Assembly (NCBI RefSeq): GCF_001721045.1
Contig: NZ_MDER01000045.1
Coordinates: 1-64,000, forward strand
Length of the DNA stretch: 64,000 nt
Direction: 5' to 3'
From: Paenibacillus nuruki
Lineage (GTDB): Bacteria > Bacillota > Bacilli > Paenibacillales > Paenibacillaceae
This document shows positions 17,779-25,420 of the stretch, piece by piece. A model generated the notes under the pieces. That model ran no database searches and was not told the DNA's origin. It was given only the letters and a program-made list of their open reading frames with translations. The position numbers and the translations under genes are program-made. Numbering within the stretch: position 1 is the stretch's first letter; each line of letters opens with the position of its first letter.

Positions 17779-17820
17779 GCTGATGAAGATGATCCTTATA
17801 ATCCATAAAAAAGTTATATC

Positions 17821-18048
17821 CTATTGGTGTTTATCATGTTCTTTTTCCATGCGAATTTTATCGGGTGTAACATCATTTCCTAATTCATCCACAACAGTCA
17901 AACCTGAGAAAGTACTCAGTACCTGTCCACGGATTTCGCTTAAATATTCTTTACGCAAGACTTGCTGTTCAGCTTTCTCTTCAGCAGTCAGACCTTCTTC
18001 ACGCTGTTTTTTAGCTAATTCATTGATACGACTCAAACTTACAATCAT
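17821..18048 (-). CDS. UPF0291 / DUF896 (YnzC-like) protein
   Basis: 75 residues, all helical and highly charged. It begins with LSRINELAKKQREEGLTAEE and continues with EQQVLRKEYLSEIRGQV, the hallmark of UPF0291 (Bacillus subtilis YnzC family), small cytosolic proteins of unknown function. The length is typical. The start follows AAAGGAGAGA. Confidence 0.93.
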   Translation of the reverse strand: MIVSLSRINELAKKQREEGLTAEEKAEQQVLRKEYLSEIRGQVLSTFSGLTVVDELGNDVTPDKIRMEKEHDKHQ

Positions 18049-18214
18049 CTGTACTCTCTCCTTTCACTTCCTCATTCCTATTATACACAAACATACACTG
18101 TATGCGAAGTTGTATATAGATTAGGAATATCTGTTTCTCTTTATATATCTTAATATTAAGATAATTAAAATATACTATATATTCCTGATAAATACAAGTC
18201 TTTGTTCTATTCTA

Positions 18215-18257
18215 CTAAAAAAAGCATACGCTATCTGTGAAAGATAACGCATGCTTT
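18215..18257 (-). terminator. Terminator of the HlyD/ABC-2 operon
   Basis: On the minus strand AAAGCATGCGTTATCTTTC pairs with GATAGCGTATGCTTT and is followed by TTTTTAG, just after the stop at 18275. Confidence 0.8.
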
Positions 18258-18274
18258 GTATCTACTCTATTCTT

Positions 18275-19477
18275 TTATTCTACAACGGTTCGATCTACTT
18301 CTATCGCTTGTTCCTCTTCTTGTTCACGCTTTTTGAATGCCAGAGGATAGGCAATTAGGGCGATCAATAAGCTGATTAGCCCAATAAGACAAAGTGCTAA
18401 TAGATCAGGTACAATCGCTACCATGCCCTGTCCTTTTAACGTAATCGCTCGTACTGCATCTAAATAATAAGTTAAAGGTAATGCTTTGGCGACCATTTGT
18501 AAAAAATTAGGCATCGCTTCTAGTGGCCACGTATAACCGGATAGCATAAATGAAGGCACAGCAATTAACATTAATGTTTGCGTAGCATCAACTTTGGTAC
18601 GTGAGAATAGACTAAACAAAAACCCGAGTCCACACAAGGCTAAGTTAAATGCTATCGCTAGCAGAATAAAAGGTAACAATTGCCCTTTAAACGGAATATG
18701 AAAAGCAAAGGCTGCGATACTAAATACAGTCAATACATTAACCATCCCTGCTAAGAAGTAAGGGGTTAGCTTCGCGATCGCCAGTCTCCACGGTGTATGC
18801 CGCCATTGGTAAAAGCGACTCCATGTGCCCTGCTCTTTGTCTCTTGTGCAAGACAACGCAATACCTAACAACAGACACTGCTGAAGCGCTGTTGAAATTA
18901 CACCAATCGGCATAAATAATTTGTAATTATACACTGGATTGTATAATACACGTGAGCGGAAAGGAATGGTACTGAATACAGAATTAGCTTGATCGCTATT
19001 CATACCTTTTTGCTCTAATGCTTTCATAGATGCTCCTGCGCTAACACTACTAATGACCTGGTTCGCAATTCGGCTTGCACTATTGGAGTACATAAGATTG
19101 CTACCATCAATCACTGTCAAAATCGGTACATTTTCCCCATGCTTGAGTGATGCTGAAAAATCATTCGGAATAATTAGCCCTACTTTAAATTGTCCTTCTT
19201 CCACTTGCTGAACAATATCATCTTGATTCCAGCTTTGTTTGGTTACAGCAAACGTATCTGTAGCATCGAACGCCTGAATAATTTGCCGGCTTAATTGCGA
19301 ATTATCACCATCGTACACAACGACTGGAATTTCTGTTATCCGTTCATGGGAGTATAGAAAGCCAAACAATACAGAATACAAGATAGGTGTAATCAGCAAA
19401 ATAATAATTAACTTCTTATCTCTAAGCATCAAGCCAAGTTCTTCGCGGAATACCTTTCCTATAGTAAGCCGCTGCAT
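18275..19477 (-). CDS. ABC-2 type transporter permease
   Basis: 400 residues. One N-terminal helix, a large extracytoplasmic domain (about 45-185), then five helices at the C-terminus: the ABC-2 permease layout of drug exporters (YhhJ/YbhS-like). Start ATG 19477 has AAAGGAG nine bases upstream and begins one base after the HlyD stop, so the two genes are translationally close. No ATP-binding subunit is encoded in this operon, which is unusual; it may use an ATPase encoded elsewhere. Substrate unknown. Confidence 0.88.
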   Translation of the reverse strand: MQRLTIGKVFREELGLMLRDKKLIIILLITPILYSVLFGFLYSHERITEIPVVVYDGDNSQLSRQIIQAFDATDTFAVTKQSWNQDDIVQQVEEGQFKVGLIIPNDFSASLKHGENVPILTVIDGSNLMYSNSASRIANQVISSVSAGASMKALEQKGMNSDQANSVFSTIPFRSRVLYNPVYNYKLFMPIGVISTALQQCLLLGIALSCTRDKEQGTWSRFYQWRHTPWRLAIAKLTPYFLAGMVNVLTVFSIAAFAFHIPFKGQLLPFILLAIAFNLALCGLGFLFSLFSRTKVDATQTLMLIAVPSFMLSGYTWPLEAMPNFLQMVAKALPLTYYLDAVRAITLKGQGMVAIVPDLLALCLIGLISLLIALIAYPLAFKKREQEEEQAIEVDRTVVE

Positions 19478-19478
19478 A

Positions 19479-20927
19479 TTACTGAACTCCTTTGCCATGG
19501 AAAATCACGGTTGAACCTGTAGGAATGGTATTCGGTAAATCTAGCAACTCCACTTTGACTCCAAATGAACGAATATCCGTATCGCCAGAAGTCTGACTTG
19601 GTTTTTGAATCGCAAAATCAGCGGCGGCATCGATCACACTCACTTTTCCTTTGACCGTAGTATTTCCGGATAATAAAGTGACTTGAACAGGATCGCCTAC
19701 TTTTAATCCATTGAGTTCAGTTTCTGTAACATAAAATTTAGCCCAGCGCTGACTGGTTGTCTCTAACGCATAGACCGGGAAGCCTGCACTTGCCATTTCA
19801 CCGATATTCAGTGATTTGGACTGGATCAATCCATCCACAGAAGCTCGTAATACAGTATAACTGAAATAAGTTTGTGCTTCTTGCAAAGCCGCTTTGGCTT
19901 GACTGACTTGAGAACGTGCTGCTTTGACTTTGGATTTGGCTTGTTTCAGTGTCGCTGTCGCTTGCTCAATCGCTCCGTCTGCTTGAGCCACAGCGCCCTG
20001 CGCCTGCGCTACTGCACCTTGTGCTTGATCGATCCCTGCGGAAGCGGCTTTGACTCCTTCTTGTTGCAAAGCAACTTGACCTTGTCCGGCTTGCGCTTCT
20101 TTGACACTTGCTAATGCTTGTTGGTACAAGGCTTCAGCCGCATCTATTTCTTGTTGACGACTTCCCTTTTGTACCAATTGTAACTGTTGCACAGCGGCAT
20201 CGTATTTCGCTTGAGCTTGCTTTTGTTCAATCGTTGCCTGATCAAGTGCCGCTTCGGTCGCCAGACCGTTCGTATGTAATAGCTGCACACGTTTCAGACT
20301 TTTATTTACAGTAGCCAATGCTTCTTTGGTAATCTGCATATTCACTTTGGCTTGTTGAATTTCTTCCGGTCTTGCTCCACTTTTCAGTGCTTCCCACTTT
20401 GCTTTAGCTGCTTTGGCGGCGGCTTGTGCTTCTTCTATTTTGCTAGAAGCGGTATTGGCTGTAACATCGACTGTCATTTCGCCCTGACTTTTTTTGACTT
20501 GTGCTGCATTAACAGCCGCTTGCGCTTCAGTCACACTTGCACTGGCTTGTACTTTGCCTGCTTGTGCTTGAGTCACACCAGCTTGCGCCTGAGCCACACC
20601 TGCTTCAGCTTGAGCGACATTCGCATTAGCTGTTTCGACAGCGGCTTTAGCTTGAGCGACTTTATTTTGTAATTCTTTACTTTCCAGACGCGCAATCATC
20701 TGCCCTTTTTTCACTTGTTGTCCTTCTTGAACTACCATTTGATCCACTCTTCCGGCTACTTTAAAGCTAGCATTAATCACATCAGATTCTACATAAGCTG
20801 TCGGTGTAGAGCTTGATGCTTTGGCGTTTAGTAAATGCCCTTGTCTCCCCCATGTAAATACCGCATAAAAGCAAAGTACGATTGCTACTACAATCACACT
20901 ATATATTGCGTATTTTTTGACTTTCAT
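19479..20927 (-). CDS. HlyD-family membrane fusion protein with long coiled coil
   Basis: 482 residues. One N-terminal membrane helix (about 4-25), a lipoyl-like hairpin half (about 45-75, VEGQQVKKGQ-type motif), and an unusually long Ala/Gln-rich coiled coil (about 76-345). The second lipoyl half and beta-barrel follow to the end. HlyD/EmrA adaptors couple an inner-membrane exporter to export across the envelope. Start 20927 has GGAGGAG nine bases upstream. It is first in the operon with the ABC-2 permease. The divergent LysR gene at 21198 is the likely regulator. Confidence 0.9.
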   Translation of the reverse strand: MKVKKYAIYSVIVVAIVLCFYAVFTWGRQGHLLNAKASSSTPTAYVESDVINASFKVAGRVDQMVVQEGQQVKKGQMIARLESKELQNKVAQAKAAVETANANVAQAEAGVAQAQAGVTQAQAGKVQASASVTEAQAAVNAAQVKKSQGEMTVDVTANTASSKIEEAQAAAKAAKAKWEALKSGARPEEIQQAKVNMQITKEALATVNKSLKRVQLLHTNGLATEAALDQATIEQKQAQAKYDAAVQQLQLVQKGSRQQEIDAAEALYQQALASVKEAQAGQGQVALQQEGVKAASAGIDQAQGAVAQAQGAVAQADGAIEQATATLKQAKSKVKAARSQVSQAKAALQEAQTYFSYTVLRASVDGLIQSKSLNIGEMASAGFPVYALETTSQRWAKFYVTETELNGLKVGDPVQVTLLSGNTTVKGKVSVIDAAADFAIQKPSQTSGDTDIRSFGVKVELLDLPNTIPTGSTVIFHGKGVQ

Positions 20928-21197
20928 AATAACACTCCTCCTGTAGATCATAATCGTCATATACAGTAACCCATAAATAAACCAACCTGTTTACGCATAG
21001 GTTGGTTGTAATTATTCGCTTAGCTGGTAATAAGATCTAAGTGAATAATGAAAGAATAGCTATGTAGTTTCAATATAACATATACTTGTAGTACACTATA
21101 TCTACCATAAGTAGACTTGTGTAACCTTTTAGTCAACTATAGATTTTGCAGATATAAATGATCTAGTTATTAGAAGAAGAAAGTAGGAAAAACACCT

Positions 21198-22085
21198 ATG
21201 AATATAGAGCAATTGGAATATATTATTGAAGTCGCCAAATGCGGATCGTTAACCAAAGCGGCTGAGAATTGCCATATTACTGTAACGGGAGTCAGTCGAG
21301 CGATCTCTTTATTTGAACAAGAAATTGGAATGCGGATATTTATTCGCTCTCGCTCTGGTACAACGGTTACGCCTGAAGGACAAAGTATTATTACCAAAGC
21401 CAGTCGTATTCTCAAACAGATCGAAGAACTAAAGTCTGAAGCACAGAGCTATGGAGAAATGAATAATGCCAAACTGCGTATTTCGACCATTCCAGGTCCA
21501 ATCTCCTTACTGATCGACGTAATTACTGAACTGAAAAAAGAATTTCCAAATAGCCGTATTGAGATCAAAGAAAATAGCACCGATGCTGTCATTGATGATG
21601 TGATGAACGAACGAAGTGATATCGGCTTCTTTCTATTAAGAGATATTCATTTACCATCTACACCTAAGCTTAAATTTGAACCGTTAATGAAAGATAATAT
21701 GGTGTTAGGGGTTAGCATGCATTCTCCTCTGGCGACTAAAACATCTGTCACTTTACAAGATTTGAAAGACTATCCATTTGTGTTATACAACGATCCTTAT
21801 ATTGTGGCATTTGTGAATACGTTAGATAAACCGGATATTTTATTCCAAAGTAACAATGTGGAAGCTATTCTCAAAGCGGTGAAAGAAGATATTGCAGTGA
21901 CGATCGGTACCGATTATTCTTTTCGTGGATATACCATGTATCAGAATCGGGGAATCGTAACCATTCCTTTTGAAATTGTATCGGAAGAACCTTCGTATCT
22001 CTGGTCTGTAACGTCGAGCAACAATACAGTGTCAGAAGCAGAACAACTTTTCGTCAAACGTGTCAAAAATCTATTATTGATTTAA
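21198..22085 (+). CDS. LysR-family regulator, divergent from the HlyD operon
   Basis: 295 residues, full LysR length: N-terminal helix-turn-helix (MNIEQLEYIIEVAKCGSLTKAAE) and a C-terminal effector-binding domain. It is divergently transcribed from the HlyD/ABC-2 operon across about 270 bases, the usual arrangement for a LysR protein controlling its neighbour. The ribosome binding site is weak (GTAGGAAAAA). The effector is unknown. Confidence 0.92.
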   Translation: MNIEQLEYIIEVAKCGSLTKAAENCHITVTGVSRAISLFEQEIGMRIFIRSRSGTTVTPEGQSIITKASRILKQIEELKSEAQSYGEMNNAKLRISTIPGPISLLIDVITELKKEFPNSRIEIKENSTDAVIDDVMNERSDIGFFLLRDIHLPSTPKLKFEPLMKDNMVLGVSMHSPLATKTSVTLQDLKDYPFVLYNDPYIVAFVNTLDKPDILFQSNNVEAILKAVKEDIAVTIGTDYSFRGYTMYQNRGIVTIPFEIVSEEPSYLWSVTSSNNTVSEAEQLFVKRVKNLLLI

Positions 22086-22098
22086 CCTTTCTGATCTC

Positions 22099-22141
22099 AA
22101 AAAAAGTAGAACAGCTGTTAAAAGACACTGTTCTACTTTTT
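22099..22141 (+). terminator. Terminator of the LysR gene
   Basis: AAAAAGTAGAACAG pairs with CTGTTCTACTTTTT; the T run is on the plus strand, directly after the LysR stop. Confidence 0.85.
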
Positions 22142-22229
22142 ATATCATATGAGTATAAGGCTTATATGATGCGAATATAGGATGCTTATTCATCATCTAT
22201 GGGTGTGATTAAGACGATGTGCTTGTAGC

Positions 22230-23150
22230 TCATTCTTTTGTATACATGCGTTGATCTTGTAGTCGAATCAATACTTTACCAAAACGTCCACCTTGCTCCA
22301 TCGTAACCGTACCTGAAGGATACTGCCGATCTAGATAATTGGAAATCACTTGTTCCGCATTCGGGCGTATATCCACTTGATGTAAGCCAAGCATCATGAT
22401 CACGTGTTCTAAGGCATCCTGCTTAGACATTTCAACTGTTTTCATTTCATGTGTAATGATCGACTCATAGGCATACCCTTTAAGATATAATAGATGAAGT
22501 AAATAGCCCATATCTGAACTTTGATGTCGAATTTGAGGTTTGATCGGTTGATTGTGATCACTAACCAGCGGTAGTACTTCATTCATCAAACTGTGTTCTC
22601 TTGGTCCTGCTGTGGAGCTAATATAGCAGAATTGACGAGCACAACTTAGAATTTTCTCAACACTAGCCCAATCGACAAGCACCGGACACATGGATACAAA
22701 TACTAGATCAAATGCCTGCTTCCACCCTTTAGCTTCTATATCAATATCTTGAAATTCTTCATCAACGATCGTGACACTTCCTGATGTTAATGTATCTGCA
22801 TTTTCTTTTAATAAATCAAGCAAAGGTATACATGGTTCAACCGATGTCACTACTCCTCCTCGCTCTGCAAATGGAATCGAAAACCCACCAGATGCTGCTC
22901 CAATATCCAGAATGGAAGCATTCACAAAATTCACATCTTGTCCTTGAATCCAATTAAGGATTCGTTTGGTTCTTTGTTGACCTTCTTCTGAAAATACCTG
23001 TTGATTGAACTCGGCGGCTTTGTGGTCAAACGAATGAGCAGGGTCCATACCTGCTGCTCTCATTTGCTTCACAGCTGTAAACGAATCATTTTGCCATGCT
23101 TGTTCCCATACAGAGGGATCAAAGAAGTCATTTGTGCTTATATTTTTCAT
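22230..23150 (-). CDS. Class I SAM-dependent methyltransferase
   Basis: 306 residues. Motif I is ILDIGAASGGFSIPFAERGG (about 96-115), followed by acidic VTSVEP at the end of beta-2 and the usual Rossmann order. Length and fold fit small-molecule methyltransferases. The C-terminal part is unusual in its length, and the acceptor is not identifiable. The start follows AAAGAGGAATAT. It is downstream of the CGNR regulator gene on the same strand, 160 bases away, and may be co-transcribed. Confidence 0.86.
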   Translation of the reverse strand: MKNISTNDFFDPSVWEQAWQNDSFTAVKQMRAAGMDPAHSFDHKAAEFNQQVFSEEGQQRTKRILNWIQGQDVNFVNASILDIGAASGGFSIPFAERGGVVTSVEPCIPLLDLLKENADTLTSGSVTIVDEEFQDIDIEAKGWKQAFDLVFVSMCPVLVDWASVEKILSCARQFCYISSTAGPREHSLMNEVLPLVSDHNQPIKPQIRHQSSDMGYLLHLLYLKGYAYESIITHEMKTVEMSKQDALEHVIMMLGLHQVDIRPNAEQVISNYLDRQYPSGTVTMEQGGRFGKVLIRLQDQRMYTKE

Positions 23151-23310
23151 GTATATTCCTCTTTTTAGTGTATTTTAAATCTATTATAGATATATAATGT
23201 CTATAATGTACGCAATAGATGTTCTTGTCAACTATTATTGTTATTGATCTACTCTATCAATCGCTATTCTCTTCTATAATAAGGATATAATAAGATGATA
23301 AAAAGCATAT

Positions 23311-23871
23311 CTATTGGGATCGTGATGATCCTTTTTTAGCACGGAATCGTCTGACTTTCATCAGGTTTCCACATGTTTTATCTTCACAATACCGTTTGGT
23401 TCGGCTACGTGTATCATCATAAAATACCCAGCGACAATCTGGATTATCACAGATTCGGATCCGCTGGATATCTTGATCCAATACAGTATGCACGAAATCC
23501 GATACAACCTCAGCCATCACGCTATTCCAATCTTGGACTAACGGTATATACGTTACATGTCTATTTTCTTGATCATCTTTATTCCACTGTCTGATCACAG
23601 GAGATTGTGCCATGATGCGATTCAGTTCATTCCAATCGATGAGATCAGCTGATGATTCTTTAACGATAGCTAATGTATAATTATGCAATAATTTTCTTAA
23701 GGTTTGGAGCGCTTTTAGCTCAATATTTGTAGCCGGAACAGAAGATTTTAACTGCCAATCATGCAAAAATTGCTTTTGCCACGAAGAAAGAACTAAGCGA
23801 TCTTCATGTTTACCACTTTCTCGAAAATCGTGCCAGTCACTGTTGATAAAATCGGTCCATAATGTATCCAT
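23311..23871 (-). CDS. CGNR zinc-finger (ABATE-domain) regulator
   Basis: 186 residues. The C-terminus carries the CGNR zinc finger: ICDNPDC, then RYCEDKTCGNLMKVRRFR, where the four Cys bind zinc and the CGN gives the name. The N-terminal region fits the stress-linked ABATE domain. Family members are treated as transcriptional regulators. Start ATG 23871 has AAAAGGAG upstream. Transcribed towards the methyltransferase gene and divergent from the DinB-like gene. Confidence 0.88.
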   Translation of the reverse strand: MDTLWTDFINSDWHDFRESGKHEDRLVLSSWQKQFLHDWQLKSSVPATNIELKALQTLRKLLHNYTLAIVKESSADLIDWNELNRIMAQSPVIRQWNKDDQENRHVTYIPLVQDWNSVMAEVVSDFVHTVLDQDIQRIRICDNPDCRWVFYDDTRSRTKRYCEDKTCGNLMKVRRFRAKKGSSRSQ

Positions 23872-24028
23872 TGATCTGTACTCCTTTTGCACTTTTCTAT
23901 ATAGCTTCGAAGGTGTAACGCTCTTTAATGTATAAAGGTGGTTACAACTCTTTATTTTGTGGTATATGTATTGTAACGCTTTAATATCTCTTTAGCCAGT
24001 TACATCAACTACTCATGAGGAGGATCAT

Positions 24029-24520
24029 ATGACGAATACCAACATGTTAGATCTACTTCTTTTGCAGAAAAAAGATATTTGGGAACATGAAGATTGGATT
24101 GTGCCGTTATCTGTCGCATTAGAAGGGGTTACAAGTGAGCAAGCCGCATGGATTCCAGCTGGTGGTGGTAATAGTATCTGGCAATTGGTGCACCATATTA
24201 ATTATTACAATCATGAATTACTCTGTCATATGCAAAATATTGATCCAGGTCCTCGTGCTGACAATAACGATCAAACATTTGAAATTACTGATGAGACTGA
24301 CCAAAATGGTGAATGGCAACACACTCTTCAGGAAACAAGAAGACTTGCTACCGCTATTGAACTTGAACTTACCAAATGGGATGAAGTTAAACTGCAAGAA
24401 ATGCGTCCTGCTGGAGATCAGACATGGGGACAAGCAATTGCACGCTGGCTTCCTCATGATGCTTATCATGCTGGACAGATTGTACTGATTCGCAGACTGC
24501 AAGGAAGCTGGAGAATCTAA
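24029..24520 (+). CDS. DinB-family protein
   Basis: 163 residues, four-helix bundle of the DinB/YfiT superfamily. The metal-binding histidines are visible: LVHHINYYNH (H55/H56) and HDAYHAGQ (H143, H147). Related members are thiol S-transferases (bacillithiol, mycothiol) or unknown. This bacterium is likely to use bacillithiol, so an S-transferase role is possible but inferred. The start follows GAGGAGGATC. Divergent from the CGNR gene. Confidence 0.88.
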   Translation: MTNTNMLDLLLLQKKDIWEHEDWIVPLSVALEGVTSEQAAWIPAGGGNSIWQLVHHINYYNHELLCHMQNIDPGPRADNNDQTFEITDETDQNGEWQHTLQETRRLATAIELELTKWDEVKLQEMRPAGDQTWGQAIARWLPHDAYHAGQIVLIRRLQGSWRI

Positions 24521-24534
24521 CAATAGGCAAAATA

Positions 24535-24562
24535 AAAATCCCTTATATTAACCAAGGGATTT
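24535..24562 (-). terminator. Short terminator hairpin
   Basis: AAATCCCTT pairs with AAGGGATTT; the minus strand continues as TTATTTTG. With the next hairpin it lies between the convergent DinB and NlpC/P60 genes. Confidence 0.55.
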
Positions 24563-24603
24563 GGAATATTCACAGCTTATGTGATTCATATACGTATACA
24601 TTT

Positions 24604-24638
24604 AAAAAGGATTGCGACCAAAATCGCAGTCTTTTTTT
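24604..24638. terminator. Terminator between DinB and NlpC/P60 genes
   Basis: GATTGCGA pairs with TCGCAGTC and is flanked by AAAAA and TTTTTTT. It overlaps the last bases of the NlpC/P60 gene, and the T run favours the plus strand. Confidence 0.7.
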
Positions 24639-25107
24639 ATTTTTCTTCCATCATACTTTGATATGCCCATTGACTAACAACATGTCTTCCAGTAACATAA
24701 CGATTTTGGAAATAAGACTCGGACAAACTACTGATCGTTACACCATGACTTGTTGAAGCATGTGCAAAATTTCTACCATCTACCATAACGCCTACATGAG
24801 ATATTCCACGTCCACTTGTATTGAAGAAAACAAGATCACCAGCACTCAAATTACCTTTTGACACGTATGTACCCATTTTGGCTTGCACATTAGCTGTGCG
24901 TGGTAATTCTATATTAAATTTATTAAAAACGTAGCGTGTAAAACCGGAACAATCGAATCCGTTGGTTGTTGTACCTCCCCAAACGTAAGGTGTTCCTATT
25001 ACACCGCTAACGGCTTGATCAAGATTAGATGTGCTAGCAAAAGTATTTGTTGGCTGAGCTGAGAAAATGATTGCAGCGCCAAGTAGCGATAATACGACTT
25101 TCTTCAC
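24637..25107 (-). CDS. Secreted NlpC/P60 peptidoglycan endopeptidase
   Basis: 156-residue cell-wall hydrolase of the NlpC/P60 family, cutting peptide stems. Signal peptide about 1-25 (cleavage near TFA). Catalytic Cys53 in NGFDCSGFTRYV, His104 in SHVGVMVD and His116 as third residue. There is no SH3 or LysM targeting domain, so it is a stand-alone catalytic unit. Start: GTG 25107 gives a clean signal peptide and has GGGAGA nine bases upstream; the longer ORF start does not. It is preceded by two tandem terminators that isolate it from cadA. Confidence 0.9.
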   Translation of the reverse strand: MKKVVLSLLGAAIIFSAQPTNTFASTSNLDQAVSGVIGTPYVWGGTTTNGFDCSGFTRYVFNKFNIELPRTANVQAKMGTYVSKGNLSAGDLVFFNTSGRGISHVGVMVDGRNFAHASTSHGVTISSLSESYFQNRYVTGRHVVSQWAYQSMMEEK

Positions 25108-25325
25108 TAAAAAAATTCTCCCTTCGATGCCTTTAGAGTAAATCAATTTGGAATTCAAATTTGAAACTCGGCAAATATTAATATTTTGTAACTATTGACC
25201 ACTTTAAGGCATAAGGATGCATCTTGTCAAACTTTATAATAAACTTTTTTGCCGATTTTTCGCTAAAAATGTGTATATTTCGTGATTTTCAGGACTTTTT
25301 AGAGTAAAGGTTACAAATCAAAAAA

Positions 25326-25352
25326 GATGACAATAGTAAATTTATTGTCATC
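25326..25352 (-). terminator. Second of two tandem terminators after cadA
   Basis: GATGACAATA pairs perfectly with TATTGTCATC around seven bases; the minus strand continues with TTTTTTG. The 313 bases between 25107 and 25421 hold only the two terminators and an AT-rich stretch for the NlpC/P60 promoter. Confidence 0.75.
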
Positions 25353-25384
25353 AATTATTTCACAAAAAACTGTTTCAAAACCAA

Positions 25385-25410
25385 AAAGCCTTCATCTAAC
25401 TTCGAAGGCT
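25385..25410 (-). terminator. First terminator after cadA
   Basis: AGCCTTC pairs with GAAGGCT; on the minus strand it is followed by TTTTTGG, 11 bases below the cadA stop. Confidence 0.75.
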
Positions 25411-25420
25411 CCTGTTGTTT

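Noticed and set aside
19872-20672. Plus-strand Cys/Phe-rich open frames inside the HlyD gene
   Set aside because: They result from the Ala/Gln-repeat codons of the coiled coil read in antisense.
25110-25330. Possible c-di-AMP riboswitch before the NlpC/P60 gene
   Set aside because: Such genes often have one, but the conserved riboswitch core was not found; only AT-rich DNA and terminators.
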